Shown piece after piece: positions 1 through 11,938 of a stretch of 64,000 nucleotides of DNA. Each line of letters begins with the position of its first letter. Position 1 is the stretch's first letter. The notes under the pieces are model-generated. The model saw only the letters and a program-made list of their open reading frames with translations. It ran no database searches and was not told the origin of the DNA. A program made the translations under genes and the position numbers. Source of the stretch: Desmodesmus armatus (Eukaryota > Chlorophyta > Chlorophyceae > Sphaeropleales > Scenedesmaceae); assembly GCA_007449985.2 (NCBI GenBank), contig VIIQ02000191.1, positions 80,562-144,561 of the forward strand. Direction: 5' to 3'.

Positions 1-226
1 TCTAGTGGCTGGCCAGCACGCATGTTGTTGCGCGAGCCAGGGACACTTGCCTGCGCCGGCTTGATGCTTCAAGGCCACCTGCTTTGTCATAATGCAGTGG
101 ACAGGATTCAACAACATTCTTTGCAGGAAACGCTCAGCCAGTCACAAGGCTGCAACGGCTCGAGCTGTGTTGTTGACTGGCTGCCTGGTGGTTCTGACAC
201 TGAATGCCGTTCCGTGTGTCTTCCAG

Positions 227-3200
227 GTGCGCGGCCGTGTGGTGTACTTTGGTCCCACAGGCAACGGCTGTGTTGAGTACCTGAGGGGTATCAACAGCAG
301 CTACCATGCCAGCAGCAAGGACCCCGTCAGCCCTGCCAGCAAGACAGCGCCAGCGGTGCCCCTGCTGAATGCGGTTCAGTCTCAGCAGCTGGCAGATGGA
401 TCTGTGGTTCAGCTGAACCCTGCTGAGTGGCTGGTGGACCTGTTCACCCAGGCTGACAGGGAGGGACGCGGAGGTGACTTTGCAGATGCGTACGACGCAT
501 CACAGCTCAAGCAGGTAATGCTGTTCGACATGCTGGCATAAGCAGCTTGTTGCTTTTCACAGAGCAGGGTTTACAGAGCAGGGTTTGCTGGTTTCATGCA
601 GCAGCAACCTACTGTGCTCAAGACACCAGCAGTTGCGTGCTGGGGTCACATGCTACATACCACTACTGTTCAGATACTTGCCCCAAGCACTCCCTGCTGA
701 GCTTTGAACATTCAACATCAGCAGCTAGGGCAAGCACTTGCCGCAAGCCCAAGTGACGACTTGAGCAAGCAACGCCACGCTGTAAGAGCCACGTTCAGCT
801 GAAAACAATTTACTGGCATATTTGCGTCATGCGTGTGCTTGCGCCTGTGCAGGCTAACCTGGAGGAGACTGCTCAGCTGGCCTCCAAGCACACTGACCTC
901 CCTGCCCACGTGCTCAAGGAGCTGGCCACCAAGTCAGAGACAGTCACACCCTGGTGGTGGGGCCTCAGGACACTCATCAAGGTACATCTGCCTGACGCAG
1001 AAACAGCAGGCCCTGCTGAAGCAGGCATCCTGTGTGGTGGCTCACGGCGGGCCACCTGCAAAGCAATTGCAGTTGCATGAGATGTCGACACCAGCTCCCT
1101 CCTATGCCTGCAGGCCTCCTTTTTTTTGGCTGAGTGAGAGGTTTGTTGCGAGAAAAGTTGCTCAGACAGTTTGAATGATCAAAAATGATTTGCGTGTGTT
1201 GTGTTGTGCCCTGCAGTACCGTACATCACACAACTACAAGAGTGGGGAGTTCCTCGGCTCCAGGATTGGGGACAAGGTCCTCATGGGGCTGTGAGTGTAC
1301 CAGCTTGCTGCCAGCTCAGTGGACTTGTGTGGGAGGAGGGATAGCTGCAGGACACAATTGCAAACATACTTACAGCAGCACCGTTTGTGTGTGTTTGCCT
1401 CATGAGCCAGCCACGTGTTGCTTAGCGACCAATGTCAACTTCAGACGTGCTGTTGCTGGGCGCTTGTATGTTGTCTCCAGCCGCTTGGCTCGCACCGGTT
1501 CGTCAGACTTGGTGCTGATTGCCGTGGGCTTGGCAACTAACGGTGCTGATGCTGGTGCACTGCTGCTGCTGCTTCCATATAGGCTCATCTTGACCCTCTA
1601 CCTGGGCATTGGTGAGTGGGCTGCGGGCGTGCTGCGCTCAGACTGTGCCCTCCCAGCATGCATGTATGTGCAAACGTGTGGAGATGTGAATAAAATGCTG
1701 CTGAATCGCAAAATGAACGTGCTGGCCATGCACGTTGGCGGCCCAATGCACGTCAGTCTCACAATGCCCACCACCCACCACTGTGCAGGCGACGACTTCA
1801 AGCCCAGCAACTACATCAACATGGCCGCAGTGCTGTTCATGTGGGTGGTCATGCCAGCCTTTGGAGCTGCTGCCTATGTCCCCAGCATCACACTGGGTGA
1901 GTCGCCGTCTTGGCCTTGCCTAGGTCGATGAAATGTTGGTGCATCCAGCATGGCCGCCTGCTGCACTGAGTGATGTGAAGTCCATACCATAGGACGCTGC
2001 ACATCTCACTCAGCTTGGCAGAACTTACTCAGCCTGACACAGCTGCTCAGCTGGACGCACTCAGGCTGTGCAGCCTTAGCCATACCTGTGTACCACATTG
2101 GCAGAGCAAACATGCAACTGCTGCTGCCGCGTTGATGAGTCTGTGCTTCAAGTCCTGTTGCCCGTGTGTGTTGCAATGCAGAGCGCAGCCTGTTCACGCG
2201 AGAGCGTAGTGACGGCCTGTACACCACTTTCACCAGCCTGGCGGGCAAAATGTTCGACGAGCTTGTCATCAACGCCATTGTTGCGTGAGTTTGCGGTCTC
2301 TTTCATCAGCTCTCCAGCCTTTGCACAACCTGTCCTGACAAGCCGCGGGCAGACGGCCAGTGTGACTTGGCAGCGCGACAGCGATGCAGCTAGAGTTGAC
2401 GCTTGAGTGGCTTCGCACATCTGCAAAGACATCAGGGTCCTGATAGCAGAGTAGCTTCCTGTGTCGCGACGTTCTGGTGTCTGCTGTGCTGTGCTGTGTG
2501 CTGTTATTGCAGAGCGCCTGTGACAGCTGCGGCCTTTTACGGCATCCAGCTTCAGGGCAACTTTGGGCTCTTCTACTGTGTGTACTTGGCAACACTGTGT
2601 GTTGGCATAGGTAAGAATGTGGTTTCGTTGCTGAGGGCTTGCGACATCACCGCACCCTTGCTCAGGATCATTTCTGATGGTGTCAAGTCTGTGTTGGGTC
2701 GTTTTTAGAATGCGGTCGACTTCCCCTGGGCCTGCAAGTAACTTGGCTTCATGTGTGTCTTGTGTGCTTGCAGTGCTTGCCTACTTTGTTGCTGCCATGA
2801 GCCCCAACATGGATGTGGCCAACGCTGCCCTGCCAGTCTACGTGTCCACCCTGCTCTACTTTGGAGGCTTCCTCTTCACGTGGGTCTCACTGCCTCAAAA
2901 TGGCTCCTATGAATGCAGTGTTAAGCTGGTGCTTGCTAGTACAACCCAACTATCCGCATACACCTTGGAGCAATTGCGCATGTTTGACACAGCACTACGT
3001 AGCTGGTATACCAGCTTGCTGACATGCCGTGCTGACAAAGGCGTGTTGTCGATGTGGTACTACCTTGCTGTTTTCTGCTTGCAGCTTGGATGCCATGCCC
3101 CCCTGGTGGAAGTGGTACTCATACATCAACCCTCTCAGGTGTGTGCGAGAGTGACAAGGTAGTCGACAAGATGTGTGTGTGGGTGACATTGTGTTTTTCG

Positions 3201-4019
3201 TGCACAGCTGCTGCACCATCAGCATGGGTTGAAACCGTGCAAATGACAGCCATGTGGCTATGTAAAGACTGTTATCATTCAAACCATCTTTCGTGTGTCT
3301 ATTGTTGCAGGTATTCTTGGACGGCTCTGATGATCAACCAGTTTGAAGACAACAACCCAGTCTTCCTGGATGGAAAGACTGTCTTGGTGAGTTGAGCAGG
3401 TGGCCACATGCTTTGAGCTAGTCGAATTGGGAATGTGTTGCTTGGGGAGCTGTTGGAAGGCGTAGACTGGTTGACATCAAGCGGCCTTTGCAGCGTCAGG
3501 GCGTTCTGGCAATGGACAGGATTTGGCAGCAGTCGGGTTTGTATCAGCTGTTGGGCGTGGATCAGCTGTCCGGCAGGTGTTGTGGGATGACGATGGTCGG
3601 TCCAGTGTGAAGCTTGCAGTGTTGTGCCTGGCAGGCCTGGTGACTTGTAGTTTCAAGATGACAAGAGCACTTGTGTGTGTTCTTGCTGTAGGAATACTAC
3701 TCACTGGATGGGCAGAGCAAGTGGGCAAACTTTGGCTACGTCTGCTGCTTTTTCTTCTTTTTCCTGTGAGTGGCTTGATCGCTGACATTCCAAGCAATTT
3801 TCTGCAGACTTCTGCATACACACAAACCTGGGTGCGTGACTGCACTGACTGTTGAAAAATTCTGGCAAGCATTGTAGTATGATGGCAGCCCTAGCAGGTG
3901 CTTTTCTGCAAATCAACATTAGATCAATGTGTTATCTGCTGGTGTGCTGTGCTTTGGAACCTGTGTGCAGGACGTTGTCTTGGGCGGCCCTGAACTACAG
4001 GACCTTCCAGAAGAGATGA
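227..4019 (+). CDS. ABCG half-transporter, 3' part (C-terminal membrane domain)
   Basis: Membrane transporter of the ABCG (white/WBC) family; only the end of the nucleotide-binding domain and the transmembrane domain lie in the window. Exons read by splice signals and phase: 227-514, 853-981, 1217-1290, 1583-1611, 1789-1896, 2182-2284, 2513-2610, 2774-2879, 3085-3138, 3311-3386, 3692-3765, 3971-4019; all phases agree. Family marks: GRVVYFGP followed by NPAEWLVDL, then RERSDGLY and AGKMFDEL at the cytoplasmic loop, the AMSPNMDVANA segment, and PPWWKWYSYINPLRYSW before MINQF near the C-terminus. The last exon ends in a basic tail and TGA. The Walker and signature motifs would lie left of base 1. 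The substrate cannot be inferred. No break is seen in the part present. Confidence 0.9.
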
Positions 4020-6249
4020 GCACAGGCAGCTGCAGGCACAGCATCAACACATAGCGGATGCTGCCTCCCAGCATGGCAAGGCTGTCAGCTGCCCAAGCCT
4101 TATGAGCCACCTGATGGCAGGGCAGTGTCATCATGGTTGTGGCTGCAATCAGGGCCTGAATCAAGGGTGCAGCTGCAGCATGCCTTGAGTTGACATTGAT
4201 GAGAGGTATTTTTTGTCTAGCAAGAGCCTTGTAGTGGAGAGGGGGGGGGGGGGGAGCGGGGGGGGGGGGGGGGGGGGCGTGTACAGTGGGGCGGGCAGGT
4301 GAGAGGTGTGGGCATTGAGGGAATGCTGAGTTCTGCTGAGGACGGCTATGGGTAGGGGTCCGGTTTTCTGTGCTGCCAGGCTGCAATGGCCGCTATTTTT
4401 CCTGCATATCTTGATGCACATTTTGGTTTCACTGCAGGTGTTTTGCACTATCATTTGGCATTGAGTGCACTGGTCATGCCCTCATGCTGCCACAGCACTG
4501 CGCCAAGTGCATGCTTGGGGTGCAGCCCTCTGCATGGACGTAGTGGTAAATCGAGTCAGGGGGGTACATGCCACTGCAATCCAACACTGGATCGCACGCA
4601 TGCTCATTCAGCAGTAAGTCCTTGTGAGTACTTTCTTGCGCATGCCATGCTCCATGGCTAGCCTCATGTGGTTGGCAGGGCACTGGAGAGTGGTGTTTTT
4701 AGGGGCAAGTTGGGTTCTTATGGGCAAGTTTGGCAGCAGCCATCTGTTGAGGGAGAGGTAGTGATGGTGTGCAGGAGTGTGACACAGCACAGTGCTGACC
4801 TGTATCGAGTGCAAGTGGGGAGGGAGTTAATGTGGCTTTTCACATGTCATTCTGTCTGCATCGGCTGTTTGGAATTGTTGTGCTTTGATGGACTTGTTCT
4901 GTGTGTCTAGGAGGGGGGGGGGGGCAGCCCGGGGGGGGGGGGGGGGGGGTGCTCACTCCTGCTGCTCTGCATGCCATGTCGAGGCTACTGTCCTCTGCAA
5001 GCCAGCTTCTGTGCAACATCAGGCGAAGCTGGCTTTGCTGCATGATATCGCAATGCTGGTGGAGGGGCTTATGCAGTACACGTGCTGCCACGGCAGTTGT
5101 GTTGGGGTGCGAGTATCCTGCAAGTGACAGTGCCAGGTTGCTGCATATGATCACTGCATTGCAACTGTTGCGCGCCAAATGAGCAGCCCATGTGTACCGG
5201 AAGGTCAGTTGCAGTGCGATGCACAAGGCATGCCAGATGCGTGTCTTGCTCCCGCCTGGCGGCCATCAGCGGTCAGTTGCTGGGTTGATCGCACTTTTTT
5301 GTCACGACCTGTGTGGCTAGCTTGGTCGTAGTGCTCCTACCAGACACAGTGTGTGGGAACTTTGCTTGCTTGCCGTGAAGCCAACATCACGTTTGCTACT
5401 GCTGCTGCGGGTTGAGAACTGGAGCACTGGCAATAGCTGCAGCAAGCTCTGAGTGAGTTACACTATGGCAGTATCAATTGTTGTAGGACTACTAGGGTCT
5501 GCACTGATGGGGCAAACTGCATTGCGGCGCAACCGTCATGAACGCATGCATGAGCACGAGGTGATCAAGGACTCAGGTTGGAGCTTTATGGGATCAGAGA
5601 TATGCCACATCTGAGTTACAGCATTGTGCTGACATAGCAGTGCACAACCTTCAGCATGTACACAACCATTCGCAGATTGTAATCGGGTCAACAGTGCGTC
5701 AGTCAACATCAAACTTTGGGACAACTGCTGACTACACAACTGCAGCTGCGCCTACTGCCAGCGAGCCCTGTTATCCACAGCCTGTCTAGTATCATGCAGG
5801 TCCCCAAATTCACAGGAGCGGCTCTGGCTGCTGCCTGAATATCGTTGCTGAAGCTAAGCCTCGCCAGCGCTGCCGTGCTTGCCCCAATGACTGGCCGGGC
5901 AGTCGGTGTTGCTGCTGATAAGACCAGGTCCACCATTCAACAGCGCATACTGCTCTCAGCTGCAACAGCACGGAGGGTGCCTGAAGCTGCTGTTGCTGAC
6001 GGTGCTGGCCTGATTCATCTGGTGTCATGGGCGGCAAGCCTGCAGGGGCACCCGCAACAAAAATGCTGCAAGCTGAGAAGCTGCAATGAGGGTGCTTGAG
6101 GCATGGCACAGTACACAGCACAACAGATCTGTTCTAGAGCACGCCCATAGGATCACTGATTTTATGATAAAAGCGGAGGCTTGTGTGCAGCACAAAGCGC
6201 CAATGTGACAGTCAACCATCTTACCACAGCCGATGCTCCACACCTGTCG
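4020..6249. other. Intergenic stretch without a supported gene
   Basis: Between the ABCG stop and the end of the first LRR gene I find no convincing exon. The stretch contains G homopolymers at about 4239-4277 and 4912-4949. Sequence around 5440-5540 recurs in diverged form at about 9360-9490, sharing the phrase CTGATGGGGCA followed by ACTGCA. Open frames here are proline-, cysteine- or glycine-rich by-products of the tracts. Confidence 0.5.
4239..4277. repeat. Poly-G tract (two runs, one interruption)
   Basis: Runs of about 15 and 20 G separated by a short AGC interruption. Similar tracts recur throughout the window, mostly inside introns next to splice sites. They create spurious poly-Gly and poly-Pro open frames. 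Confidence 0.9.
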
Positions 6250-8382
6250 TTACTCTGCCAGTGCTGTAGCCGCCTGCTGAGCCACCCCAGCGTTCTCGAG
6301 ATCAAGGCAGAACCGCAGCAGTTGGCGCCATACGGGCTTGTCACCAGGGGCCTGCAAAGCATGCAGGGTTTAAGACATATATAGTGTGATATCGGTGGTT
6401 TCGGTGGTCCAACCCTCCATTGGAGGTTTTGTTTGCTGACGGGCTGTCAGCTGAGGAAGCTGATACCCTCATGGGTGTTGCTGGGGATGGGTTGACCCCC
6501 GACGTGCCTGATCTGTTCGTCAGTGTATTCTCAGATGAGTACTACGATGTCTATTCAGAAGCGTTCTATGATGCTGATGCCCCATGAGCCTCGTTGGCTC
6601 CCTACGGGGTGTTCAGGCTCAGCCTGAACCATGTAACACTAACAGTAACAGTAACAGTGATATGTACTGCCTATGGTGCAACATGCTGAACAGTCACATT
6701 TACTGAGGGGATGACTTGAGAGAATGATTGAGCAACATGCACACCATAATGCCTATTTGGAGCAAGCCGAGCAGCTCAAACCAGACACAAAAAGCAGGGG
6801 AGAATCAACCCTCTGCGCAGTCAATTTGGCACGAGGCAGTACCCAGACACATACACAGACAGAAGCTGCATTCCTTTCAGCCAGGCCAGACGTTCAGCAA
6901 CCAACGCACCTCACACTTGAAATGGTTGTACGGGTCTGACCCCAAAACAATCAGCGTGGTGAGGTGCTTCAATTGTGTCAGCTGCAGCAGTGCTACATCT
7001 TTGACAGCGGTACTACCGAAAGTAGTGCCCACTGGTAACCCCACACTCAGCTCCTGCAGCCCTGTCAACTGACACACTGCATTGCAACCCTCGTTTGAGT
7101 TGATGACATTACCAACGCACAGTGTGCGCAGCCCGCTCAGCCCCTGCAATGCGGTCAGCAGCCCTGTGCTAGCCACAGAGCTGCCAGGGGTTGAGTCCTG
7201 TATGTCCAGATGAGTCAGATTGGGGCAGCAGCTGACAAGCCACCCTTCAGCAGCAGTGGCATGACTGCCTGAACGCTGCCTGACCCCCGAGATGTTGAGC
7301 GAGTGCAGGTTCCGCAGCTGCCTGCTTGCTGGGAACAAATGCTGCCACACATCTGCTGGCAGTGTGCAACACCTGATGTTGAGGTACTGCAGCTTGCTGC
7401 TTGCTGTCAAGGCTGAGTAGGCTGCTGCAGGAGGGTTGCTGTCCTTGTGTCCCTGCAAGCTGCAATCTAGAGCAAGGTGTGTCAGCTGCTGCAGGTGCTG
7501 CAGGTGGGACAACAGCTGTGCTTCTCCTGCTGGGCCACCATGTGGTGTGCTATGTTCCAAATGCAAGTGCTGCAGCAGCGTTTTTCCAACCAGGACATCT
7601 GCCTCCCAACCAGCGGTTGCCATGTCCAGGCGCGTCAGGTGGTGCGCACCTGACAGCGTGCTGGAATCGAGCCTAAGTCCAAATAATACCTGTGGCAGCT
7701 TGATGAGCCGTAGGTCGGCCAACTGGGTCAAAGCCTGCAGGGGCTGCAGCGGTTGGCCGTCCTCATCAGGACCCTGTAGGCTGATGCTCGCCAGCTCAAG
7801 GTAGGTGAGCTGCTGCAGCCGCTGCAGCACACCTGTTGGGAAAGGCACTGAGCTGCCATCGAAGCGGCAAAAGCGGCCCCCAATGCTGAGGTGCTGCAAC
7901 CCAGCAGGCAACAGCGACAGTCCTGCTGTCACTACGTTGATTGTCCCGACATCAAGCACCCTGCAATCCCTGAGCCGCAGCTGCTTGAAGGCTGCTACCC
8001 CGGCGGACCCCAGCACACCCTGAGTGCCGCCGCCTGCCTGCAGCTGCAGGCCCACACCCAACAGCTGGAGGCTGTTCAGCTGCATGTCAGAGGGCAACTG
8101 ACGCAGACTCACTGCGCGAATCCCAACCGCCCTGAGGGTCATGTGGTCAACATCGGCCCCGTGCTTGCCCAGGTACAGCAGCACGCTATCAACTTGCTGC
8201 TGTTGGGTGATGTCTGCTGTGATGCTGCGCAGCACCAGCACAGCTGCCTGGTGCAGCCTGCTGTGGGCCCTGGCGGCACTGAACAAGGTGCGCTGGCAGT
8301 CTGCACAGCACTGCAGCACCGCCATCAGGCAGGGGTCGGGCAGCGCCAGCAGCAGGGACTGTGCTGACTGATCGCTGGCCAT
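6250..8382 (-). CDS. F-box-like leucine-rich-repeat protein 1
   Basis: Two exons: 6910-8382 (start ATG at 8380-8382) and 6250-6351, joined at a GTGCGT donor and TTTGCAG acceptor in phase 0. An in-frame ATG at 8404-8406 would add eight residues; the downstream one is chosen because the paralog starts at the same place. The N-terminus (LALPDPCLMAVLQCC, then ARAHSRLHQAAVLVLRSI) resembles a degenerate F-box helix bundle. It is followed by roughly 18 irregular leucine-rich repeats with the pattern LQHLxLxxC / LTxLxL. The short second exon encodes an acidic-helical tail containing KPVWRQLLRFCLDL. Such proteins often choose substrates for SCF ubiquitin ligases, but that role is inferred only. Paralog of the gene at 11939-13799. 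Confidence 0.8.
6390..6658 (+). mobile_element. Possible 3' end of a retroelement inside the LRR1 intron
   Basis: An open frame without a start (6390-6587) encodes an acidic tail with VFSDEYYDVYSEAFYDADAP just before TGA. Shortly downstream is a perfect short hairpin (GTTCAGGCT-C-AGCCTGAAC, 6611-6629), followed by a repeat of TAACAG units (6636-6658). A coding tail, a 3' stem-loop and a short terminal repeat is the layout of many LINE 3' ends. The fragment lies opposite in strand to the LRR1 intron that contains it (6352-6909). The family is not recognised; it could also be the last exon of an unrelated gene. Confidence 0.35.
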
Positions 8383-8406
8383 CCTGTGCAGTAGCAGGGG
8401 ACACAC

Positions 8407-10740
8407 AGGCAGGAGTATATGGTGTCATGTTTGTTGGTGACATTCGTGGCACGTTGCGGGACTCAACATGGCGGCAGTGCATATGCAAGTCCTGGGCCAA
8501 GACAGCAGCAGCATTGCTGAAAAAAGATCACAACTCAAGGGCTGTTGCGATACCTTGGCTGCTCCTGCTTTGGATTTGATTTGATACTGTCAGAAATGAT
8601 CTGATGGTTTCAAAAAAACGGTCTCCTGCCGTCTCTGCTGTGGGTGAGCACGTTCCCAGGGAATCTGTGACAGATCAGTCTTCCGTCTTGATTACGTTGT
8701 GCCTCGCAGGTGTGGATAACTCAGAGCGTGTTGTTTGTTTTGAATTGGTGTGGTTTTGATGTATGTCTTCACATTTGCCTTTCAGACGTAACGATGACAC
8801 GTCACGTGACGGTTTGCACGAAACCTTGGATGTGTCACCCTGGCTATCCTTTCGCTTCCTGCCCACCAGTGCAGCACCTATGAGCATCCACAATTCCATT
8901 ATAGCATTGTTTGGTGGTCACGGCAAGTCCTGGCCTCAGGAGCGAGCCATTTGAAGGATGACATCATGTCATTGACTCAATGACATGTTCATGATCATGA
9001 TCATATAACATACTGAGCCTGCCGCACTCAGTGACTGCATGCAAAGCTAGTCAAAGAAACATACCGTTCAAAACTGGGTTCCACATACCATGTAGCGGCG
9101 GCACAGATGCAGTGGCTGAACGCGGCAGGACGCCCAGTTGCAGGGCTAGGTGGCACACAGGATAAGTGATGATCAAGGTAACAGTGACCATGACTGATCA
9201 AGGAGCTTGGCATGGAGAGCAGCCTGCCGAGGGTCAGGACAAGAAGTCGGATAGACAGCCTGTCCCTTTGTCTGCAGGACATGTGCATTGGCAGCTCCCT
9301 ACTACAGGCAATTTCAACGGCGCTGAACAGAGGGCGACGGCCGCTTGAGCACTGGTGCAACAGGGACAGCTGCTGCAAGCTCAAAGTGGTTGAGATCAAT
9401 GACAGTATAGCAAATTTGTGCTTTACTGCTAGAGCAGTACATGCTGTACTGATGGGGCAGACTGCACTGTAGCGCATCCGTCACAACTGCCTGGCCCAGT
9501 GGGCATGAGAGTTAGAACGTGCCCAGCTTCCTTTCTGGGAGTTGCACATACTACATAGCAAGGTTGCGCTGATGTCCAGTATGCAACCATGCCTGCCTGC
9601 CTGCACTACCGGCTTGTAGGTGCATCGGCCAATAACCCTGCCTCAAAATGCTGTCACAAGTACTGTCACAAGTACAAACTACTGTCACAAGTGCGAAAAC
9701 GGTCAGTGACCGGAGCCACACAGGCAGCTGCTAGCAGGCACCCTGATCTAGGGGAGTGGTGCCCTGTGCTAGCACCATGTAGGGCCCCAACCCTAGCCAT
9801 GGCTGTTGCCGCTCTGTAGAGCTGCAGTCAGAGCTGTCATACAGTGCAAGCTGCCCAGATAATTTGCAGCAGCACCAGGCCCATGCTGTTCCACGTGGCT
9901 GCGCCACTGCTGGTTTCAGTGCGTACTACGCACTGGCAGTAGTACTGCCAAGACTGCCCAGCACACCCTTCAATCGCCCCTGCTGCTGCCAGTCGCGGCG
10001 GCGAGGCTGAAGCTGCTGCTGGTGCAGCTGCTGCTACTAAGCGCTGCTGACTGACTATCAGTCAGCTGGTGACTTGGTGCTTCCTGCAGGAAGCCTGTCG
10101 CGGGCTCTGAGAGGTGGAAAGCCTGCACAGGCATCAGCAACAGACAAGGAGGGGGATGAGAGCCCTGTGTGTCACCGCTTATAAGCTAATTAGGCATCAA
10201 CACAAATAATGGGCCAACACACACCACAACAAGGCAGAGCGAAAGCCTGAGGCAGATCCCCAGCTTGGGAAGCTATACAGTGGGTCAGACCCACAAGAGG
10301 TGGGTGGTGCAATATTGCAATTAGCATCGTCACAGTTTGTCAACCGTCTGATTCTTGGTGCCCCTATTGTGCCTTCATCGCTACAATCACTGTCCAACGG
10401 TCAACACTTTGATTGTGGCACACAGCTCTAGAGATCTCCCAGTCCCTTAGCAATTGCTCCCACAGTGACAACATGTTTCTTGATCCTCCTGACCCCCTCA
10501 GGAGGCTCCACCCCAGGACATGCATTAATCCAAGTCCGGATTTCTGCCAAGCCTGGCAGCAGCCAATTACGACCCCCGTTTCAGTTAGTGCTGTGTTGTC
10601 GGCCCAGCGGTGGTGGCCCCCATAGCGGTTGAGCATTTCTGCCACTGCCAATGCTTTGAGCACAATTTGAAACCTCACTGTCACTCTGACAGTGTCAGCG
10701 CAGCCGCCTTCCATTCCACTCCCCGATGCACCCTGTCAAT
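8407..10740. other. Upstream region of LRR1 without a supported gene
   Basis: No exon with recognisable homology was found. There is a short tandem repeat of ACTGTCACAAGT units around 9650-9690 and the diverged copy (9360-9490) of sequence at 5440-5540. The promoter of LRR1 should lie just right of 8382, but no motif stands out. Confidence 0.4.
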
Positions 10741-10749
10741 GCCAAGAAA

Positions 10750-10948
10750 GAGGGCAATGAGGGGCCTGAGGGGGGTGAGGGATAGGAGGGGAAGGGGGCA
10801 ATGAGGGGCCTGAGGGGGGTGAGGGATAGGAGGGGAAGGGGGCAATGAGGGGCCTGAGGGGGGTGAGGGAAGGGAGGGGAAAGAGGGCAATGAGGGGTTT
10901 GAGGGATAGGAGGGGTTGAAGGGAAAGGAGGGGTAAGAGGGCATTGAG
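10750..10948. repeat. 44-bp G-rich minisatellite
   Basis: The unit starting GGGCAATGAGGGGCCTGAGG recurs with a 44-base period (ATGAGG at 10757, 10801 and 10845), then degenerates through a fourth and fifth unit. On the reverse strand it gives an artificial Pro-Leu-Ser repeat frame. Confidence 0.85.
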
Positions 10949-11112
10949 ATATCTGCTCTCTCTAGGCTTTCCACCTTTGATGTTTGTAGTGCAATGTGCA
11001 AATATGTCTGCATCCTGGATTGATGAGGAAATGACCAAAAACAGCTCCGTAATGGTATAACTATGTATATCGCACTGCACCTCGATAACCTCTATATCAC
11101 TACTCCTTGAAC

Positions 11113-11303
11113 TCATTCACGGTCACTCACACGCAACCAGCTGACATCAGGGCTGCTGCTGATGTTGACCAAACCCTGCTGCTGCTGTTGCTGTTGCACC
11201 TTGCGGTACATTACATAGTGTCCGCAGCTGTCCCCGGACCCCAAGTGCTGCACAACAGCCACTAGATCATACATCAAGGCAGCCCCGCTCACACTGGACG
11301 CAC
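11113..11303 (-). pseudogene. 3' fragment of a USP30-like deubiquitinase gene
   Basis: Reverse-strand frame with SGAALMYDLVAVVQHL, then SGDSCGHYVMYRKV, a Gln run and SWLRVSD before a stop. This is nearly identical to the His-box region of the intact USP at 42455-46178, but it ends directly after SDRE, where the intact gene continues for about 25 residues. No Cys-box exon is found nearby. It therefore looks like a dispersed, truncated duplicate. It lies immediately downstream of the second LRR gene on the same strand. Confidence 0.75.
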
Positions 11304-11714
11304 TGTGCTGCTGCTGTTGCTGTATGTTTGACCGCCAGTCCTGCAGCCCGTCTTGCTCCGCCTGACATGGCTGCTCGTGCTGCTGAGGCGGTCCCTTGGT
11401 GGCTTCACCAGTAAGCCTACTAGGTAATGAGAGGCGCCAGCAACGACAAGCAGGGCGCCTGGAGGCCAAGGCAGGCACCGAGATAAGACAGCACAGCAGG
11501 GTCACAATGAAGCATGTCTATCACACGTGCGTGCATACAGTCGCCACAGCTACCATGCCCCATCCATGTAGTCCTGATCCTGTTGGTGTTACCAAGACAG
11601 CACCACTATCAGCTTCCAATCAAACCCCAACCGGCCTGCACCACAAACGCCCATGGTGGGTGACGCAGCCCCCACTTAGCTGATCAGACACCACAACAAT
11701 CAACCAGCTTTGCC

Positions 11715-11815
11715 CATTTCATACCTCCACCCACCCACCCACTCACTGTGTGTGACACACACAACCCACCCACCCAACCACCCCACGCATCCCCACACGC
11801 CCACCCACCCATGCA
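11715..11815. repeat. CCCA/CACC-rich simple sequence
   Basis: Imperfect runs of CCCACCCA and CACACGCC units. No gene is seen between 11304 and 11938. Confidence 0.7.
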
Positions 11816-11938
11816 CAGGCACGCACGCGTCCAGCCTGACGAAAGTTGCCAACTGCTACGGTAGCAGCGCCCCAGTACCAGTGGCATGCTGTTATCAGCA
11901 CCAGCAACCAGCCAATAGTGCAGATCTCAGACTTACCG

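Noticed and set aside
9028..9477. 149-codon reverse open frame upstream of LRR1
   Set aside because: Composition is unstructured and it overlaps a diverged non-coding repeat (match at 5440-5540).
10750..10948. CRISPR-like direct repeats
   Set aside because: Contiguous 44-base units without unique spacers, in a eukaryotic genome; an ordinary minisatellite.
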